A DNA stretch of 64,000 bases from Persicobacter psychrovividus. GTDB lineage: Bacteria > Bacteroidota > Bacteroidia > Cytophagales > Cyclobacteriaceae. Below, one piece after another: positions 52,615 to 62,585 of this stretch (positions are counted from its first letter, which is position 1; the number at the start of each line of letters is the position of its first letter). Both the position numbers and the translations under genes were made by a program. The notes beneath the pieces are model-generated. The model saw only the letters and a program-made list of their open reading frames with translations. It did no database searches and was not told where the DNA came from. The DNA lies in contig NZ_AP025297.1 in NCBI RefSeq assembly GCF_036492425.1, forward strand, positions 124,001 to 188,000, in the 5' to 3' direction.

Positions 52615-53976
52615 TTAGGCAGGCTGGCTTCCAACGGTAATTTTCACCACTGAAACAAATGGATTTACCGCCTGCTTTGGCAATAAAATTGTGTTTCCTT
52701 CGACTTGAACTTTTGTATGCTCAGCTCCCAAAATGGTAGCATTAACAATTTTAGCACTCGGGTTAATGGTCAATTTCCCATCAGCAGGCCAATCGATTAC
52801 ATGCGCATAAATAACGTTCTCTTTAGAAGTATAAACTCCCCATTCAGGGCGTTCAAACGGACTTGCTTTTGCTCCATAAATGGATTCCCCGTTGGTCTGA
52901 ATCCAAGCACCCATTGTTTTCAATCGATCCACACTTTCTATGGGTACATTGCCAAGGCCATCAGGACCAATATTCAACAGGAAGTTTCCTCCTTTGGAGA
53001 CAATATCGACCAAACTCTGAATCAACAAAGTGTCACTTTTCCAGTTATCGTCTGATGGTTTGTAACCCCACGAACCGTTCATGGTAAAGCACGCCTCCCA
53101 ATCCTCATCGATACCCGTCGCAGGCACTTCTTTCTCTGGTGTGCCGAAATCTCCCGCAAAGTTTCCTTCCACATTGAATCCTGCCATGCCATTACGGCCC
53201 TTGTCCACTCGGTTATTGACAATCGTCTGCGGTTGCAAATCAAGGATATAATCATACATTTCCTTACCCATCTCGGTGGTATAATCAGCAATCCATTCAC
53301 CATCAAACCATATTACGCCAATATCTCCATATTTGGTTAGCAACTCACCCACTTGTGGCTTGAGGTAATTACGGAAATACTCAGGAAATTCCGGATTTGA
53401 TTTGGTTTGATCATCTTGACCAATATTGTAATCGGGATAGAAAACAGACTGTGCCTGTGGGTGATGCCAGTCCGTGATGGAATGATAAAGACAGAATTTA
53501 ATTCCTTGTCGATCACATTCTTCAGCCATTTCTTTCACAATATCACGCTTGAAAGGCGAAGTATCCATTATATCATAATCCGTTACCTCAGAATCCCAAA
53601 GACAGAAACCATCATGATGCTTGGAAGTTAAAACAATGTATTTCATTCCTGCATCCTTCGCTAAGCTAACCCATTTCTTAGCGTCAAAATCTACGGGGTT
53701 AAACTGCTGTGGGTATTTCTCATATTCTTCGATGGTCATGTCCAGCTTGTCCATTACCCATTCTGCTCCACCCCAACAGGTAGAATCATTGTATTCTCCG
53801 CCCAACATAGAGTAGGCTCCCCAGTGAATAAACATTCCAAATCGAGCTTCACGCCACCATTCCATGCGCTGATCGTCGGTCAGCTTCACCTCTTCCGTCT
53901 TTGTTGCTGCTGTATTACATGCCATACTGATGGCCAATGATAGCATACATGCCAATTTATAAATTGTCTTTTTCAT
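52615..53976 (-). CDS. GH29 alpha-L-fucosidase, lipoprotein
   Basis: This 453-residue lipoprotein (ISMAC, Cys20) has the GH29 signatures WWREARFGMFIHWGAYSMLGG, YIVLTSKHHDGFCLWDS, KFCLYHSITDWHHP and GVIWFDGEWIADY, where Asp225 is the predicted nucleophile. Further family motifs are SKGGNFLLNIGPDGLGNVP and GESIYGAKASPF. It releases alpha-linked L-fucose with retention of configuration, probably in the periplasm. The C-terminal ~80 residues form a small beta-sandwich. It lies 11 bp downstream of a heparinase-like lyase and 126 bp upstream of the MFS transporter, consistent with fucose removal and uptake. Confidence 0.95.
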   Translation of the reverse strand: MKKTIYKLACMLSLAISMACNTAATKTEEVKLTDDQRMEWWREARFGMFIHWGAYSMLGGEYNDSTCWGGAEWVMDKLDMTIEEYEKYPQQFNPVDFDAKKWVSLAKDAGMKYIVLTSKHHDGFCLWDSEVTDYDIMDTSPFKRDIVKEMAEECDRQGIKFCLYHSITDWHHPQAQSVFYPDYNIGQDDQTKSNPEFPEYFRNYLKPQVGELLTKYGDIGVIWFDGEWIADYTTEMGKEMYDYILDLQPQTIVNNRVDKGRNGMAGFNVEGNFAGDFGTPEKEVPATGIDEDWEACFTMNGSWGYKPSDDNWKSDTLLIQSLVDIVSKGGNFLLNIGPDGLGNVPIESVDRLKTMGAWIQTNGESIYGAKASPFERPEWGVYTSKENVIYAHVIDWPADGKLTINPSAKIVNATILGAEHTKVQVEGNTILLPKQAVNPFVSVVKITVGSQPA

Positions 53977-53987
53977 ACTAAAAAATT

Positions 53988-56654
53988 TTATAATTCACGA
54001 TTATAGCCCGCTGGATAGCGCTTGGCTTCGGAGTTCTTTATTGATATTAATACTTCTTTATCCGATGAATATTGGTACTTGCCATTTTTGTAGTTCAATG
54101 CAGCTGAAATATCCGAACCATCCGCAGATTCAATTCGGTAGCCATGATGTGAAAGCATTTTACCTTTCCCTAAATAGAGATAATCAAAGTTTTCGCCCTT
54201 AAAGCTCGAAATAGCAAAGGTGCCTTTGAAATTTGCCTGACCTCCAACGAGGTGTTGCTCATCATTTGTTGAGCTGATGATGAATTGCTTCAAACCATTT
54301 TTTGAGTCCACTTCCAATGCCGTCAGGCTGGCTTTGTCCTTTTCGATCGCTTCAACATTAGCGATTTGTGCATTACCCTTATTGTAAGTTTCAAACACCG
54401 ATACGAAAGGGTGCTGTTTAGCATTATTCTTTTGTTGCCTAACAATGAGTGTGGGGGTGGTCTGTGGACTACGATTCACACCCGCCGGCGTGATGGTTCC
54501 CAGTAAAGTGGTTGGTGGTGCGTTAACGGTAAAGACCGCACGGTTTTGTTGACCTAACATCCACAGGTCTGTAACCAAATCCACTGAGGCTGTATCGATT
54601 GTCCATCGGGCAATAAAATCGCTGTTCCAATCCGCCTTCTCAGGATCTTTAAAGTAATCATATGCCTTATTGTACTGATCACCCAGCGCAAAACCTTTCC
54701 GTTTCGATAATGGCTTTTGTTCGGTGTTGAATACCTCTAATTTATTGCCGAGGTTATGATATAGATAATCATTGTCGTTAAGATCAGATCTAAAAATATC
54801 AACATAATAACCTGAGGACTCAGAAGTACGAACCATCGCTACCAATCGACGTTTTTCATCTGCGGAAATATCTGCGAATGAACAATTTTCAGAAGTAACG
54901 GTCGTATTGTAAAACCCATTATCACCAACGGCAGGATCAATTCCATTAACAGAAATCTCACCATGAGTATAGCCCGGTAGAATTGTATTGGAGCCAGTGG
55001 CGCCACTAAAGTAGCCGAAGTCTTTTGACCAATAAGATTCATATGCAGAAGCTTTTGGAGAAACCGCCCAACCCTTGGCGTAGATTTGCATGGCAAGACC
55101 ATTCTTTGATAAATGTGATCCGTGATCTCCTCCGTAGAGGGTAAACATCATGGCGTTGTCAATATCATTACCATTTTTCTGAATAATATGACGATGGCGC
55201 TTGGAGAAAGCAGTGCGCTTATAGGGCAATTCAGCATCCAAATTTGCTAACGGCTCATACAAACAGATGCCCTTCCAGTTGGTACTGTTTCGATCATATT
55301 GCCCCAGTTCAATTCCTTTCTTGATGATCGAGGCCAGCTCATTGGCCTCCTTAGCCTTGCCTTCTTTTGTAAAATAAGTAAGGACGTCCTCAAAGACCTC
55401 ATAACTAAAAGGACCGCCTCTCATATCCCCAAAGACAACCAAATTACCACGAGCATCCAACCAGTTAAGGTTCGCCAAAACTGCTTTCAAAATCATGGGG
55501 TTATCGTCCATGGTATTGATCCCGTTGGTATACAATTTCATCCCCATATCAAATACCGTAGGGATCATCCCAGAAGCATAGCCAGGAGATTCTGGCCACA
55601 AGCCTGTTTCTTTGTCCCAGATTTTCATGATATCTGGCAGCGCCTCATGATATTCGGTCGTGTGTTCGGTATAGTATGGAATGTAGTATTCTTTTCCTTT
55701 GCCGTCAGGGTAAAAGTCATTGGACTCCAGTACCAACATACTGTTCAGGATATTCTTGAATCCATTCACATTCCAATTACCCAATTTTCCACCACGAATC
55801 AACCCTAAGTCTATGTATCTTTTGAATACAACCCCAGAGGCTTCAACAACGGATTTATTTAATTTTTTAAGATGTGGATGCGGATGCGCTTGTAGGAAGT
55901 CATATAGAAAATCATAAATAACTGCTGCGCTTACCTGGGTATTATCATGTATTTGCTCTACATCATAATATCCAAGTATGCCTCCCGGCTCATAACCACC
56001 TGGGCCTTTGGTCGATTTATTCGGGTCCAACATTGGCTCCATATAATAGGTGCCGAGCATCCATGTCCAATAAATATCAGCGGCAAAGGTAGCATACTTT
56101 TCTTCTTGAGTAACCCAATATAAAAAGGCTGACTTTTCTGCCAATTCCAGAATTTCCAAATTGTTGTAACGGATCATATGTCCCGTTTCCTTATATGGAA
56201 TCAGCTTCACCTCTGCATTTTTTCCTGAGCGGTCAATGCCCAACATATCCCCCGTTTCATTATAAGGAGTGCGCGATTCCAGTGGGACATTTTTATAATT
56301 ATTCCAACGACGCATTCCCGGGAACCGAACCGTAGGCACTGGAGCATTCCCCTCTCCATAGTCCCAATCCTGATGTTTATTCAGATAACATTGAGTATAA
56401 CGTTCTCCTTGCTTCCAATACATGGACAAGCGGGAAGTAATCCAGTTGGGGTCTTTGATATGCCGGTCTACATAGGGCAAAATTTCATTCTGAATATTCT
56501 GATAGGACTTTTTTGCCCATGGTTGCTGCTCTATCTTTTCAACCACCGACTCATGGTCTGCATCCTTAACATATATACTCGGGTGCATTTTATCAGTAGG
56601 CTGACAAGCCATTGAGAAAAAGATCGACAATACAAAAAGTATATAATTTTTCAT
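53988..56654 (-). CDS. Heparinase II/III-like lyase (second paralogue), lipoprotein
   Basis: This 888-residue lipoprotein (SMAC, Cys17) is a paralogue of the 916-residue lyase at 47726. Shared features are SRLSMYWKQGE, YGEGNAPVPTVRFPGM, LGNWNVNGFKNILNSMLVL, YPDGKGKEYYIPYY, GLWPESPGYASGM and a beta-sandwich with GGDHGSHLSKNGLAMQIYAKG. Where the other protein has FPAHNTVMVDG, this one has ATGSNTILPG, so substrate contacts differ. A heparinase II/III-like elimination mechanism on uronate residues is likely. It is encoded 11 bp before the GH29 gene and 167 bp after GH39; that gap contains a 7-bp hairpin (56755-56788) without a T-run. Confidence 0.83.
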   Translation of the reverse strand: MKNYILFVLSIFFSMACQPTDKMHPSIYVKDADHESVVEKIEQQPWAKKSYQNIQNEILPYVDRHIKDPNWITSRLSMYWKQGERYTQCYLNKHQDWDYGEGNAPVPTVRFPGMRRWNNYKNVPLESRTPYNETGDMLGIDRSGKNAEVKLIPYKETGHMIRYNNLEILELAEKSAFLYWVTQEEKYATFAADIYWTWMLGTYYMEPMLDPNKSTKGPGGYEPGGILGYYDVEQIHDNTQVSAAVIYDFLYDFLQAHPHPHLKKLNKSVVEASGVVFKRYIDLGLIRGGKLGNWNVNGFKNILNSMLVLESNDFYPDGKGKEYYIPYYTEHTTEYHEALPDIMKIWDKETGLWPESPGYASGMIPTVFDMGMKLYTNGINTMDDNPMILKAVLANLNWLDARGNLVVFGDMRGGPFSYEVFEDVLTYFTKEGKAKEANELASIIKKGIELGQYDRNSTNWKGICLYEPLANLDAELPYKRTAFSKRHRHIIQKNGNDIDNAMMFTLYGGDHGSHLSKNGLAMQIYAKGWAVSPKASAYESYWSKDFGYFSGATGSNTILPGYTHGEISVNGIDPAVGDNGFYNTTVTSENCSFADISADEKRRLVAMVRTSESSGYYVDIFRSDLNDNDYLYHNLGNKLEVFNTEQKPLSKRKGFALGDQYNKAYDYFKDPEKADWNSDFIARWTIDTASVDLVTDLWMLGQQNRAVFTVNAPPTTLLGTITPAGVNRSPQTTPTLIVRQQKNNAKQHPFVSVFETYNKGNAQIANVEAIEKDKASLTALEVDSKNGLKQFIISSTNDEQHLVGGQANFKGTFAISSFKGENFDYLYLGKGKMLSHHGYRIESADGSDISAALNYKNGKYQYSSDKEVLISIKNSEAKRYPAGYNREL

Positions 56655-56821
56655 AAATTATGAATTTTTACTCCTACAAAAAAATACCATTCACTTAGCG
56701 TATATTGTATAAAAAAGTAACAATAAGTTTGCTATTCATTACACTTTATCAATAAGTGGTGCTCAAGCCAAATAGCCTAAACACCACTATTGGTAGGCAA
56801 GTTGAGTTTAAAGTGCTATTT

Positions 56822-58459
56822 TCAATTGATTTGCTCAATCATTACCAAACTCCACGGACTCAATTCTTGATCAATTTTCAAAACACCATCATCCTCAACA
56901 GTGATTAGTGTCGTGTCCAATGATTCAGCAAATTGCTTCATCGTTTTTATTTGTTCACGGGTTGGTGGTTCGGGTTTACCGATCTTCTCCCAGTAATCAT
57001 AGATATTACCGTGATCCTTGTCCAAAACTTCCACTCGGAACATTGTTCCAGGCTTCAGGTCTGTCAGGCTAAAATTAAGTTGCTTGCTATCTCCTTCAGC
57101 AATTCTTTTGTAAGTATTTATACTTGATGGAACCGCATTTAAATTACCATCAGGATAATTGTATGCAAGAGCGACTACTTTGCCATTACCTGATTTTTTA
57201 CTGACAAATAGGCGATCATTTGCAAATAACTTCTCATCTCCAAGGCGATGAAGCATACGGTAGGCATGATAACTTGGCTTAACCAAACCTTGATAGTTAA
57301 TCATTCCGAAGCCACCATGGAAAATGCTTGAAGCACCGCCCTTCTCTTCAAAAATATCGGTAAAGGTCCAAAATGCAAGTGAATTGGTCAGGCCGATACA
57401 ATCGAGGTTTGTTTTGACAATATAAGCTGCCGGTGGCAACCAATCGTGCATTCTGTCTCTCGAACTCGGGCTCGTATTCCACTCCGTCAGATGAATCTCC
57501 GCATCTGGATATGCACTTTTTTTGATCACCTTATTCAACCATTCAATATCCATTTTTGTAGAGGCTGCAAATCGGGTCAGTCCACGCCCTTTACCTGTTT
57601 CGGGGTTAAAGGCATAATCCGTCGGATAAGGATGTGTCGTTACAAAATCGACAGGCAACTTCTCCTCCTCGCAATATTTCAGAAAATCTTCAATCCATAC
57701 CCCATGCCATTTAAGCGTATTGATGTCTTTGACTTTAAACACTTCCATGGACACTTCATTGTCAATAATTTCCCCATCAAAACGGGTATCTGGAACGAAA
57801 TTACTTGTTGAAGGGCCTCCAACTTTCAAACGCTTATCCACTGATTTTACGGCAATAGCAGATTGTTTATAAAGCTCGAAAAATTGAGATTTTGTACCAT
57901 GCCAAAAATGTGGATACAGGTTAGGCTCATTCCAAACCTCAAAATACCAGCTCAATACTTCATCAATCCCATAACGATCCACGACATGCTGCGTGAACGC
58001 CTGAATCAGGTCATGCCATTGTTGGGCATATTCAGGGCCAGGGGTAACGTTGGCTTTCCACCAAAACACTGTTTTGGAATCTTCGGCGGCGAACTGCTTT
58101 GGAAAAAATGCCAGCTCTACAAAAGGGCGTACATTCAAGTCCAATAGCCGATCAAAAACATCGTCAATATATTGCCAGTTGTAAACCAGCTTTCCGTTCT
58201 CTTCAAGCACCGGAAACATATCCTCGTGGAAGAGGCCGTGGAATCGAACATATTCAAAGCCACATTCCTGATGCACTTTGTCCATCTGTTCCAGCCACCC
58301 CGCTCGCAGGGCTTCATTTGCTCGACCAGCACCAACAACACGGCTCCAAAAGTGATCAAACATCTCACCTTCGGCCTGTGTATTGACTTTTACCTTTTGG
58401 GCTTGTGCGTCTAATAACGAACAACACAAAAGCGTTAAAACTATAATAAACTTCTTCAT
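56822..58459 (-). CDS. GH39 family glycosidase (beta-xylosidase / iduronidase-like)
   Basis: This 545-residue exported enzyme (signal ends LDAQAQ, ~21) has a TIM-barrel of clan GH-A with the GH39 layout. The acid/base is Glu178 in WYFEVWNEPNLYP and the nucleophile Glu326 in EIHLTEWNTSPSSRD. Other motifs are FEYVRFHGLFHEDM, SYHAYRML and LAYNYPDGN, with a C-terminal beta-sandwich. GH39 includes beta-xylosidases and alpha-L-iduronidases and is found in ulvan and other algal PULs. The start codon overlaps or abuts the upstream GH30 gene (2 bp apart), indicating tight co-translation. Confidence 0.93.
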   Translation of the reverse strand: MKKFIIVLTLLCCSLLDAQAQKVKVNTQAEGEMFDHFWSRVVGAGRANEALRAGWLEQMDKVHQECGFEYVRFHGLFHEDMFPVLEENGKLVYNWQYIDDVFDRLLDLNVRPFVELAFFPKQFAAEDSKTVFWWKANVTPGPEYAQQWHDLIQAFTQHVVDRYGIDEVLSWYFEVWNEPNLYPHFWHGTKSQFFELYKQSAIAVKSVDKRLKVGGPSTSNFVPDTRFDGEIIDNEVSMEVFKVKDINTLKWHGVWIEDFLKYCEEEKLPVDFVTTHPYPTDYAFNPETGKGRGLTRFAASTKMDIEWLNKVIKKSAYPDAEIHLTEWNTSPSSRDRMHDWLPPAAYIVKTNLDCIGLTNSLAFWTFTDIFEEKGGASSIFHGGFGMINYQGLVKPSYHAYRMLHRLGDEKLFANDRLFVSKKSGNGKVVALAYNYPDGNLNAVPSSINTYKRIAEGDSKQLNFSLTDLKPGTMFRVEVLDKDHGNIYDYWEKIGKPEPPTREQIKTMKQFAESLDTTLITVEDDGVLKIDQELSPWSLVMIEQIN

Positions 58460-58461
58460 GA

Positions 58462-59919
58462 TCAGCTTTTCATTTTTTCATCCTGCAATGTGAAAATCAC
58501 TGAACTGATCGATTTACCTTGCGCTTTGAAGGTCGCTGATGTTCCTGAAACATTCACTGCAATCGACTTTTCTGCTTCTTCGGGGTTGTAAACCATTAAC
58601 ATGACTCTTCCATCATTCAATTCAAAAGCGATGTGGTTATCTCCTTTTGAAGAAGCCAAGTAATGTGCACCAGGCTGAACAAAATGTGACAAATGCTTGA
58701 ACAGGTAATATTCATCATTATAAATAACTTGCTGCTTATCACGGTCAATCACAACCATTGAGTTCTGAGGCCAGCCCCAGGCACTGTTGCCTTCTTCATC
58801 CAAAATCATGTTCCAGTACATATAAGAACCGGTCATATTTTGGAAGTAGTGCACCATCATTTTCCATGAGGCTTCAACTGACGTCCAGTCATTCTCATGC
58901 TCACCGCACATATTTTCGGTTTGCATAAATTTCATGCCCTTATACTCCTCTTTGATTTTTGGCAAAGCTTTCGACCCACTCCACTGGAAGCCCACACCAC
59001 TGATATACTTGGCATCAGACTCTTTATTCAAGATAGTGCGCACATAATCAGGGTTACTGTTGTTGATCGTTCCCAGCCAGATCTCAGTATCCAGACCATC
59101 TACTTCAAACTGTGGACCTAAATATTTACCAATGAAATAGGACATATCTTCGGCTCTCCAGGTACAAGCAGGCCAGTTTGGCGCCCATTTGATCTCATTT
59201 TGCGGCATGATCGCCCACAATGGAACACCCTCTTCAGCATACGCTTGAACAAACTTAGAAAAATACAACGCATAAGCCTGTAGGTAACGCTCCTGCATTT
59301 TGAAAGCAGTGGCATTACTCATGATCTCGGCTCCTTCCGGCATTCTATTGCCATTTGGGCGGCCTTCCACATCACCACGGCGCAAGGAATAATGATTATT
59401 GACCTTCATCCAAGCCGGTGGGCTCCAAGGGGAAGCCCACAACTTCAAATCTGGGCGTACCTTCAATGCCTCTTTGATATAGGGAATGAGAATATATTTA
59501 TCACGAACAATATTGAAATCGCGCATCTCGAAATCCTCAGGAACTTCAGCATGCGAATAATAACTCAAGGAATAATCACTCGAACCTACGGGCAAGCGAC
59601 ACATCGAAAAATTACAGCCTTCTTCAGAAAACAGGGCTTCAAAAACTTCTTTTTGCTGATCAGCAGGAAGGCTCGCTACGGCTGTCCATCCCAATTCATT
59701 AAAGGAGCCTCCAATGCCATCAATGACCTGCTTTTTCTGTTCTGGGAAAATGGTAATATCTGCCTTAGCTGCATTAGCCTCAATTTTCACTTCTTTTTTC
59801 TTCAGTGTTACCCACTTTTGTGAGGTGGAAGAAGTGATCACCTGAACCTTTTGCGCAAATGAAAAATGCCCATTTGAGCTGAAAAAAATGACCAATATTA
59901 TTGATAATAACTTTTTCAT
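58462..59919 (-). CDS. GH30 family glycosidase
   Basis: This 485-residue exported enzyme (signal ends FSFAQ, ~23) has a GH30 TIM barrel plus beta-sandwich. Motifs are IDGIGGSFNELGW, SMCRLPVGSSDYS, LKLWASPWSPPAWMK and LWAIMPQNEIKWAPN with acid/base Glu242, and KFMQTENMCGEHEND with nucleophile Glu335. The C-terminal part reads SSVIFTLQDEKM. GH30 activities include beta-glucosidase, beta-xylosidase, beta-fucosidase and glucuronoxylanase types; the subfamily cannot be set by eye. It is 36 bp after the beta-helix gene and 2 bp before GH39, in the PUL2 operon. Confidence 0.93.
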   Translation of the reverse strand: MKKLLSIILVIFFSSNGHFSFAQKVQVITSSTSQKWVTLKKKEVKIEANAAKADITIFPEQKKQVIDGIGGSFNELGWTAVASLPADQQKEVFEALFSEEGCNFSMCRLPVGSSDYSLSYYSHAEVPEDFEMRDFNIVRDKYILIPYIKEALKVRPDLKLWASPWSPPAWMKVNNHYSLRRGDVEGRPNGNRMPEGAEIMSNATAFKMQERYLQAYALYFSKFVQAYAEEGVPLWAIMPQNEIKWAPNWPACTWRAEDMSYFIGKYLGPQFEVDGLDTEIWLGTINNSNPDYVRTILNKESDAKYISGVGFQWSGSKALPKIKEEYKGMKFMQTENMCGEHENDWTSVEASWKMMVHYFQNMTGSYMYWNMILDEEGNSAWGWPQNSMVVIDRDKQQVIYNDEYYLFKHLSHFVQPGAHYLASSKGDNHIAFELNDGRVMLMVYNPEEAEKSIAVNVSGTSATFKAQGKSISSVIFTLQDEKMKS

Positions 59920-59955
59920 ATATAATAGATTAGTATTTAGTTTAAAAAATATATT

Positions 59956-62316
59956 CTACCTCAGGCTAATCGTATGATTTTCAACCTGTTGATTACGCAT
60001 GATTTTAACCTTAATTTGCTGTTGTCCTTGGTGTTCTTTCAATAGGGAGAAGAAGTTCTTGAGGTCAGCCACCTTGGTATCTTCGGCTTCAAGGATAACA
60101 TCTCGATTTTTGATTCCCGACTTCGTTAATGGACTGTGCGCACCAATTTTCAACACAATGACTCCCTCGTCGGAATTCAACCCATAAGCCGATTGTTCTT
60201 CTGGAGAATCAACACTTTTGATCGTTGCTCTCAGCCATTCTACCGCACGACTGTCATTTGCCTTTCCGGCAAGCTTTTTCGGCTGAGGAACCTCAGGGGT
60301 TTTTGCGATCGCTTTTAGGCTGGGCTTCTGCACACCAAAAGCATCCATATCAAAATTCACAAAACCGATTGATAGTGCCTTCGAGCCTTGTCTGACATTA
60401 TAATCCATCTTTGAGGGATCAATAAAATCTGGGTTACCATAGGCGCTATGTGCATCTATTCCATAGACTTGCGATTTCATTAAGGACTCTTCAAAAGGGA
60501 AAAAATTGTAATCCATTTCATCCCCCCAGCCGGCCATGCCGACATCTTTGTAACTGTCCTGTACTATATTTCTTCTGAAAATGTCGCGGCTATGCTCAAA
60601 CCAAACATGAGGATGCAAAGAGTTATTAATGATCACATTATTTTCAACTACCCGACGAAAACCTTCTCTGAGCTTCAAGCCACCATTCAAACATAAATTA
60701 TTGTAAATATGGTAGTTGCTCGACCCGTCATCCAGATCAATATCCCAACCATGATCGCAACGGAAACGGTTATTTCGAATAACTGTCGTATTGACCGCAT
60801 CCCAATAGGGCATTAATGGCTGTGCTTTAACCAGTTCATTCATTTTTCCCCGATTTGGATGCCAAAAACGATCACGCCCCCAAGAGTTAAATGATCCATG
60901 ATCGCCTGTTTCAAGTACCGTATCAAAAACATCATTGTATTCAAGAACATGGCCTCCCCAGGTACCATCACCAACGTTAATCCCCGCTCGCGGCACCTGA
61001 TAAATACTATTGTGGCGAACAGTGATGTTCATTGCCATGGCAATTTGAACTCCTGCGGTTTGTTTTTCAAGGCGACCAATTCGATAGATCAAATTATCGT
61101 CCACCACGCAATCAGAAGGGTAATCTTCCGATTTTGGACCCCATGTATGATCCATTTCATCAAGTGTTTCAAACTCTCTGTAAGTAAATGATGGTGAGCG
61201 CACGGCTTTAGATTCCCCAACAAAAGAAACCGCACTCGCCCCACAATCATGGATATGGTTTCCGGTGATTTTATGGTTTCTGTTATAGCCACTAATGAAA
61301 ATTACATTACCACCTAAATCCGTAAATTCACAATCACTAATCTGACAATTTTCCGCCTGACTCAAGAACAATGCTCCTCCCCGATAAATAGACCAGTCAC
61401 TTCTCAGGAGTTGCTCGTAAGGCTCAAAAATAGTGCGTTTTGTAAACTGAAATTTAATGCCCTTAACCGTTATGTCTTTTGCTTTTTTGGCTTCAGTCCC
61501 GCGAATACTGATCAGGTTTTTTAACACAACACCTTCACATGCTGCATTCTTCAAATCCAGGTCAGCAGCAGGCATATAGTAGATCTTTTCTTTTTGCTGA
61601 TCAACAAACCATTCTCCAGCCGCATCGAGTTCTTCAAACACATTTTCAACAAATCGGATCTCTTTATGGGGTCGTGAAGGTCGGTTATTTTGTTTCCCTC
61701 CTTCAAGAATAGCCTCTCCATTGTCATCTACTCCAGTGATACGGTAATGAAATCCACCCCATTTCCCACCATGCATTGCATGAAAAATCGCACCTTCCGG
61801 ATGTTTCCAGGTAGCGATTCGCTCAGGTGAAATAGCATCCTCGGCAGTCCCATTCCAATATTTAGCATCCTCGGAATAATTGGGATACCTTGCCAAAGTT
61901 TGCAGCTTGCCATTGATAATCAGCTGGTCAAATTTCGGCAAACCTTTTACCGATGCGACATAGCGTCCCTGCTTTTCTTTTTTCCATTTTAAAGGCAAAG
62001 GCTTCGCCCCAGAGATACTCACCTGCTCTCCTTTGACCGCTTGAATTGATAGGCCGTTAAGCTGACTATTCAACAAAATGGGACGATCTAAATTATATTG
62101 CCCTTGACCGACAAAAATCTTCAAGTCAAGTTCAGGATCTTGTTTTCGCAACGAATAGGCTTTTTCAACTGCCTCGTTAACAGAAGAATATTGATACGAA
62201 TACATGGCATCTATTTCCTTATTTAGGTTAGCGCCAACATATATATTCACAGATTGAGCACTAATATAAGTTGAACAACCCAACGTGAAAAGTAAAATAA
62301 TCAGTAACCTGAACAT
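59956..62316 (-). CDS. Right-handed beta-helix glycan-active protein with C-terminal PDZ domain
   Basis: I start at the ATG at 62316 because it begins a signal peptide (MFRLLIILLFTLGC... to YISAQ); an upstream in-frame Met only adds 13 non-signal residues. The 786-residue protein has an N-terminal segment (YVGANLNKEI; FVGQGQYNLDRPILL; LARYPN) and a long parallel beta-helix (~260-600) with GNHIHDCGASAVSFVGES, NSIYQVPRAGINVGDG and NNRFRCDHGWDIDLDDGSSN. Residues ~711-786 form a PDZ domain (VLKIGAHSPLTKSGIKNRDV). The layout resembles GH141-type or other beta-helix glycosidases and lyases, but I cannot fix the family. It is the first structural gene of the PUL2 operon, behind a promoter candidate. 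Confidence 0.8.
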   Translation of the reverse strand: MFRLLIILLFTLGCSTYISAQSVNIYVGANLNKEIDAMYSYQYSSVNEAVEKAYSLRKQDPELDLKIFVGQGQYNLDRPILLNSQLNGLSIQAVKGEQVSISGAKPLPLKWKKEKQGRYVASVKGLPKFDQLIINGKLQTLARYPNYSEDAKYWNGTAEDAISPERIATWKHPEGAIFHAMHGGKWGGFHYRITGVDDNGEAILEGGKQNNRPSRPHKEIRFVENVFEELDAAGEWFVDQQKEKIYYMPAADLDLKNAACEGVVLKNLISIRGTEAKKAKDITVKGIKFQFTKRTIFEPYEQLLRSDWSIYRGGALFLSQAENCQISDCEFTDLGGNVIFISGYNRNHKITGNHIHDCGASAVSFVGESKAVRSPSFTYREFETLDEMDHTWGPKSEDYPSDCVVDDNLIYRIGRLEKQTAGVQIAMAMNITVRHNSIYQVPRAGINVGDGTWGGHVLEYNDVFDTVLETGDHGSFNSWGRDRFWHPNRGKMNELVKAQPLMPYWDAVNTTVIRNNRFRCDHGWDIDLDDGSSNYHIYNNLCLNGGLKLREGFRRVVENNVIINNSLHPHVWFEHSRDIFRRNIVQDSYKDVGMAGWGDEMDYNFFPFEESLMKSQVYGIDAHSAYGNPDFIDPSKMDYNVRQGSKALSIGFVNFDMDAFGVQKPSLKAIAKTPEVPQPKKLAGKANDSRAVEWLRATIKSVDSPEEQSAYGLNSDEGVIVLKIGAHSPLTKSGIKNRDVILEAEDTKVADLKNFFSLLKEHQGQQQIKVKIMRNQQVENHTISLR

Positions 62317-62396
62317 ACCGTAATAAGCTAAAAAATGATTATTAAGGGAGCTCAAGCCTATTTTTTGACTCGGCCCCTTCTAAAAAATACCTTAAA

Positions 62397-62426
62397 CAAA
62401 TATGATTATTTTTTTCCCTGCTCAAA
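62397..62426 (-). promoter_or_regulatory. Candidate promoter of the PUL2 enzyme operon
   Basis: On the minus strand, TTTG (62423-62426) is followed after 18 bp by CATATTTG (62397-62404), one mismatch from the Bacteroidota -7 consensus TAnnTTTG. It lies about 80 bp upstream of the beta-helix gene, within the 269-bp gap to the AraC gene. Support is by consensus only. Confidence 0.4.
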
Positions 62427-62585
62427 ATGTTCGTTTTCACCCAATTTATATTCATTTCAAACTTACGGTCACCATCCATATAGGCTGTCATTCCCATTGT
62501 AAAAGAAAAGCTCTCCCTGATTTCTCAAGAAGAGCTCCTTATTGTTTGCCATGAAACGACCATCAAGAGGACTTGGCTCATTCAA

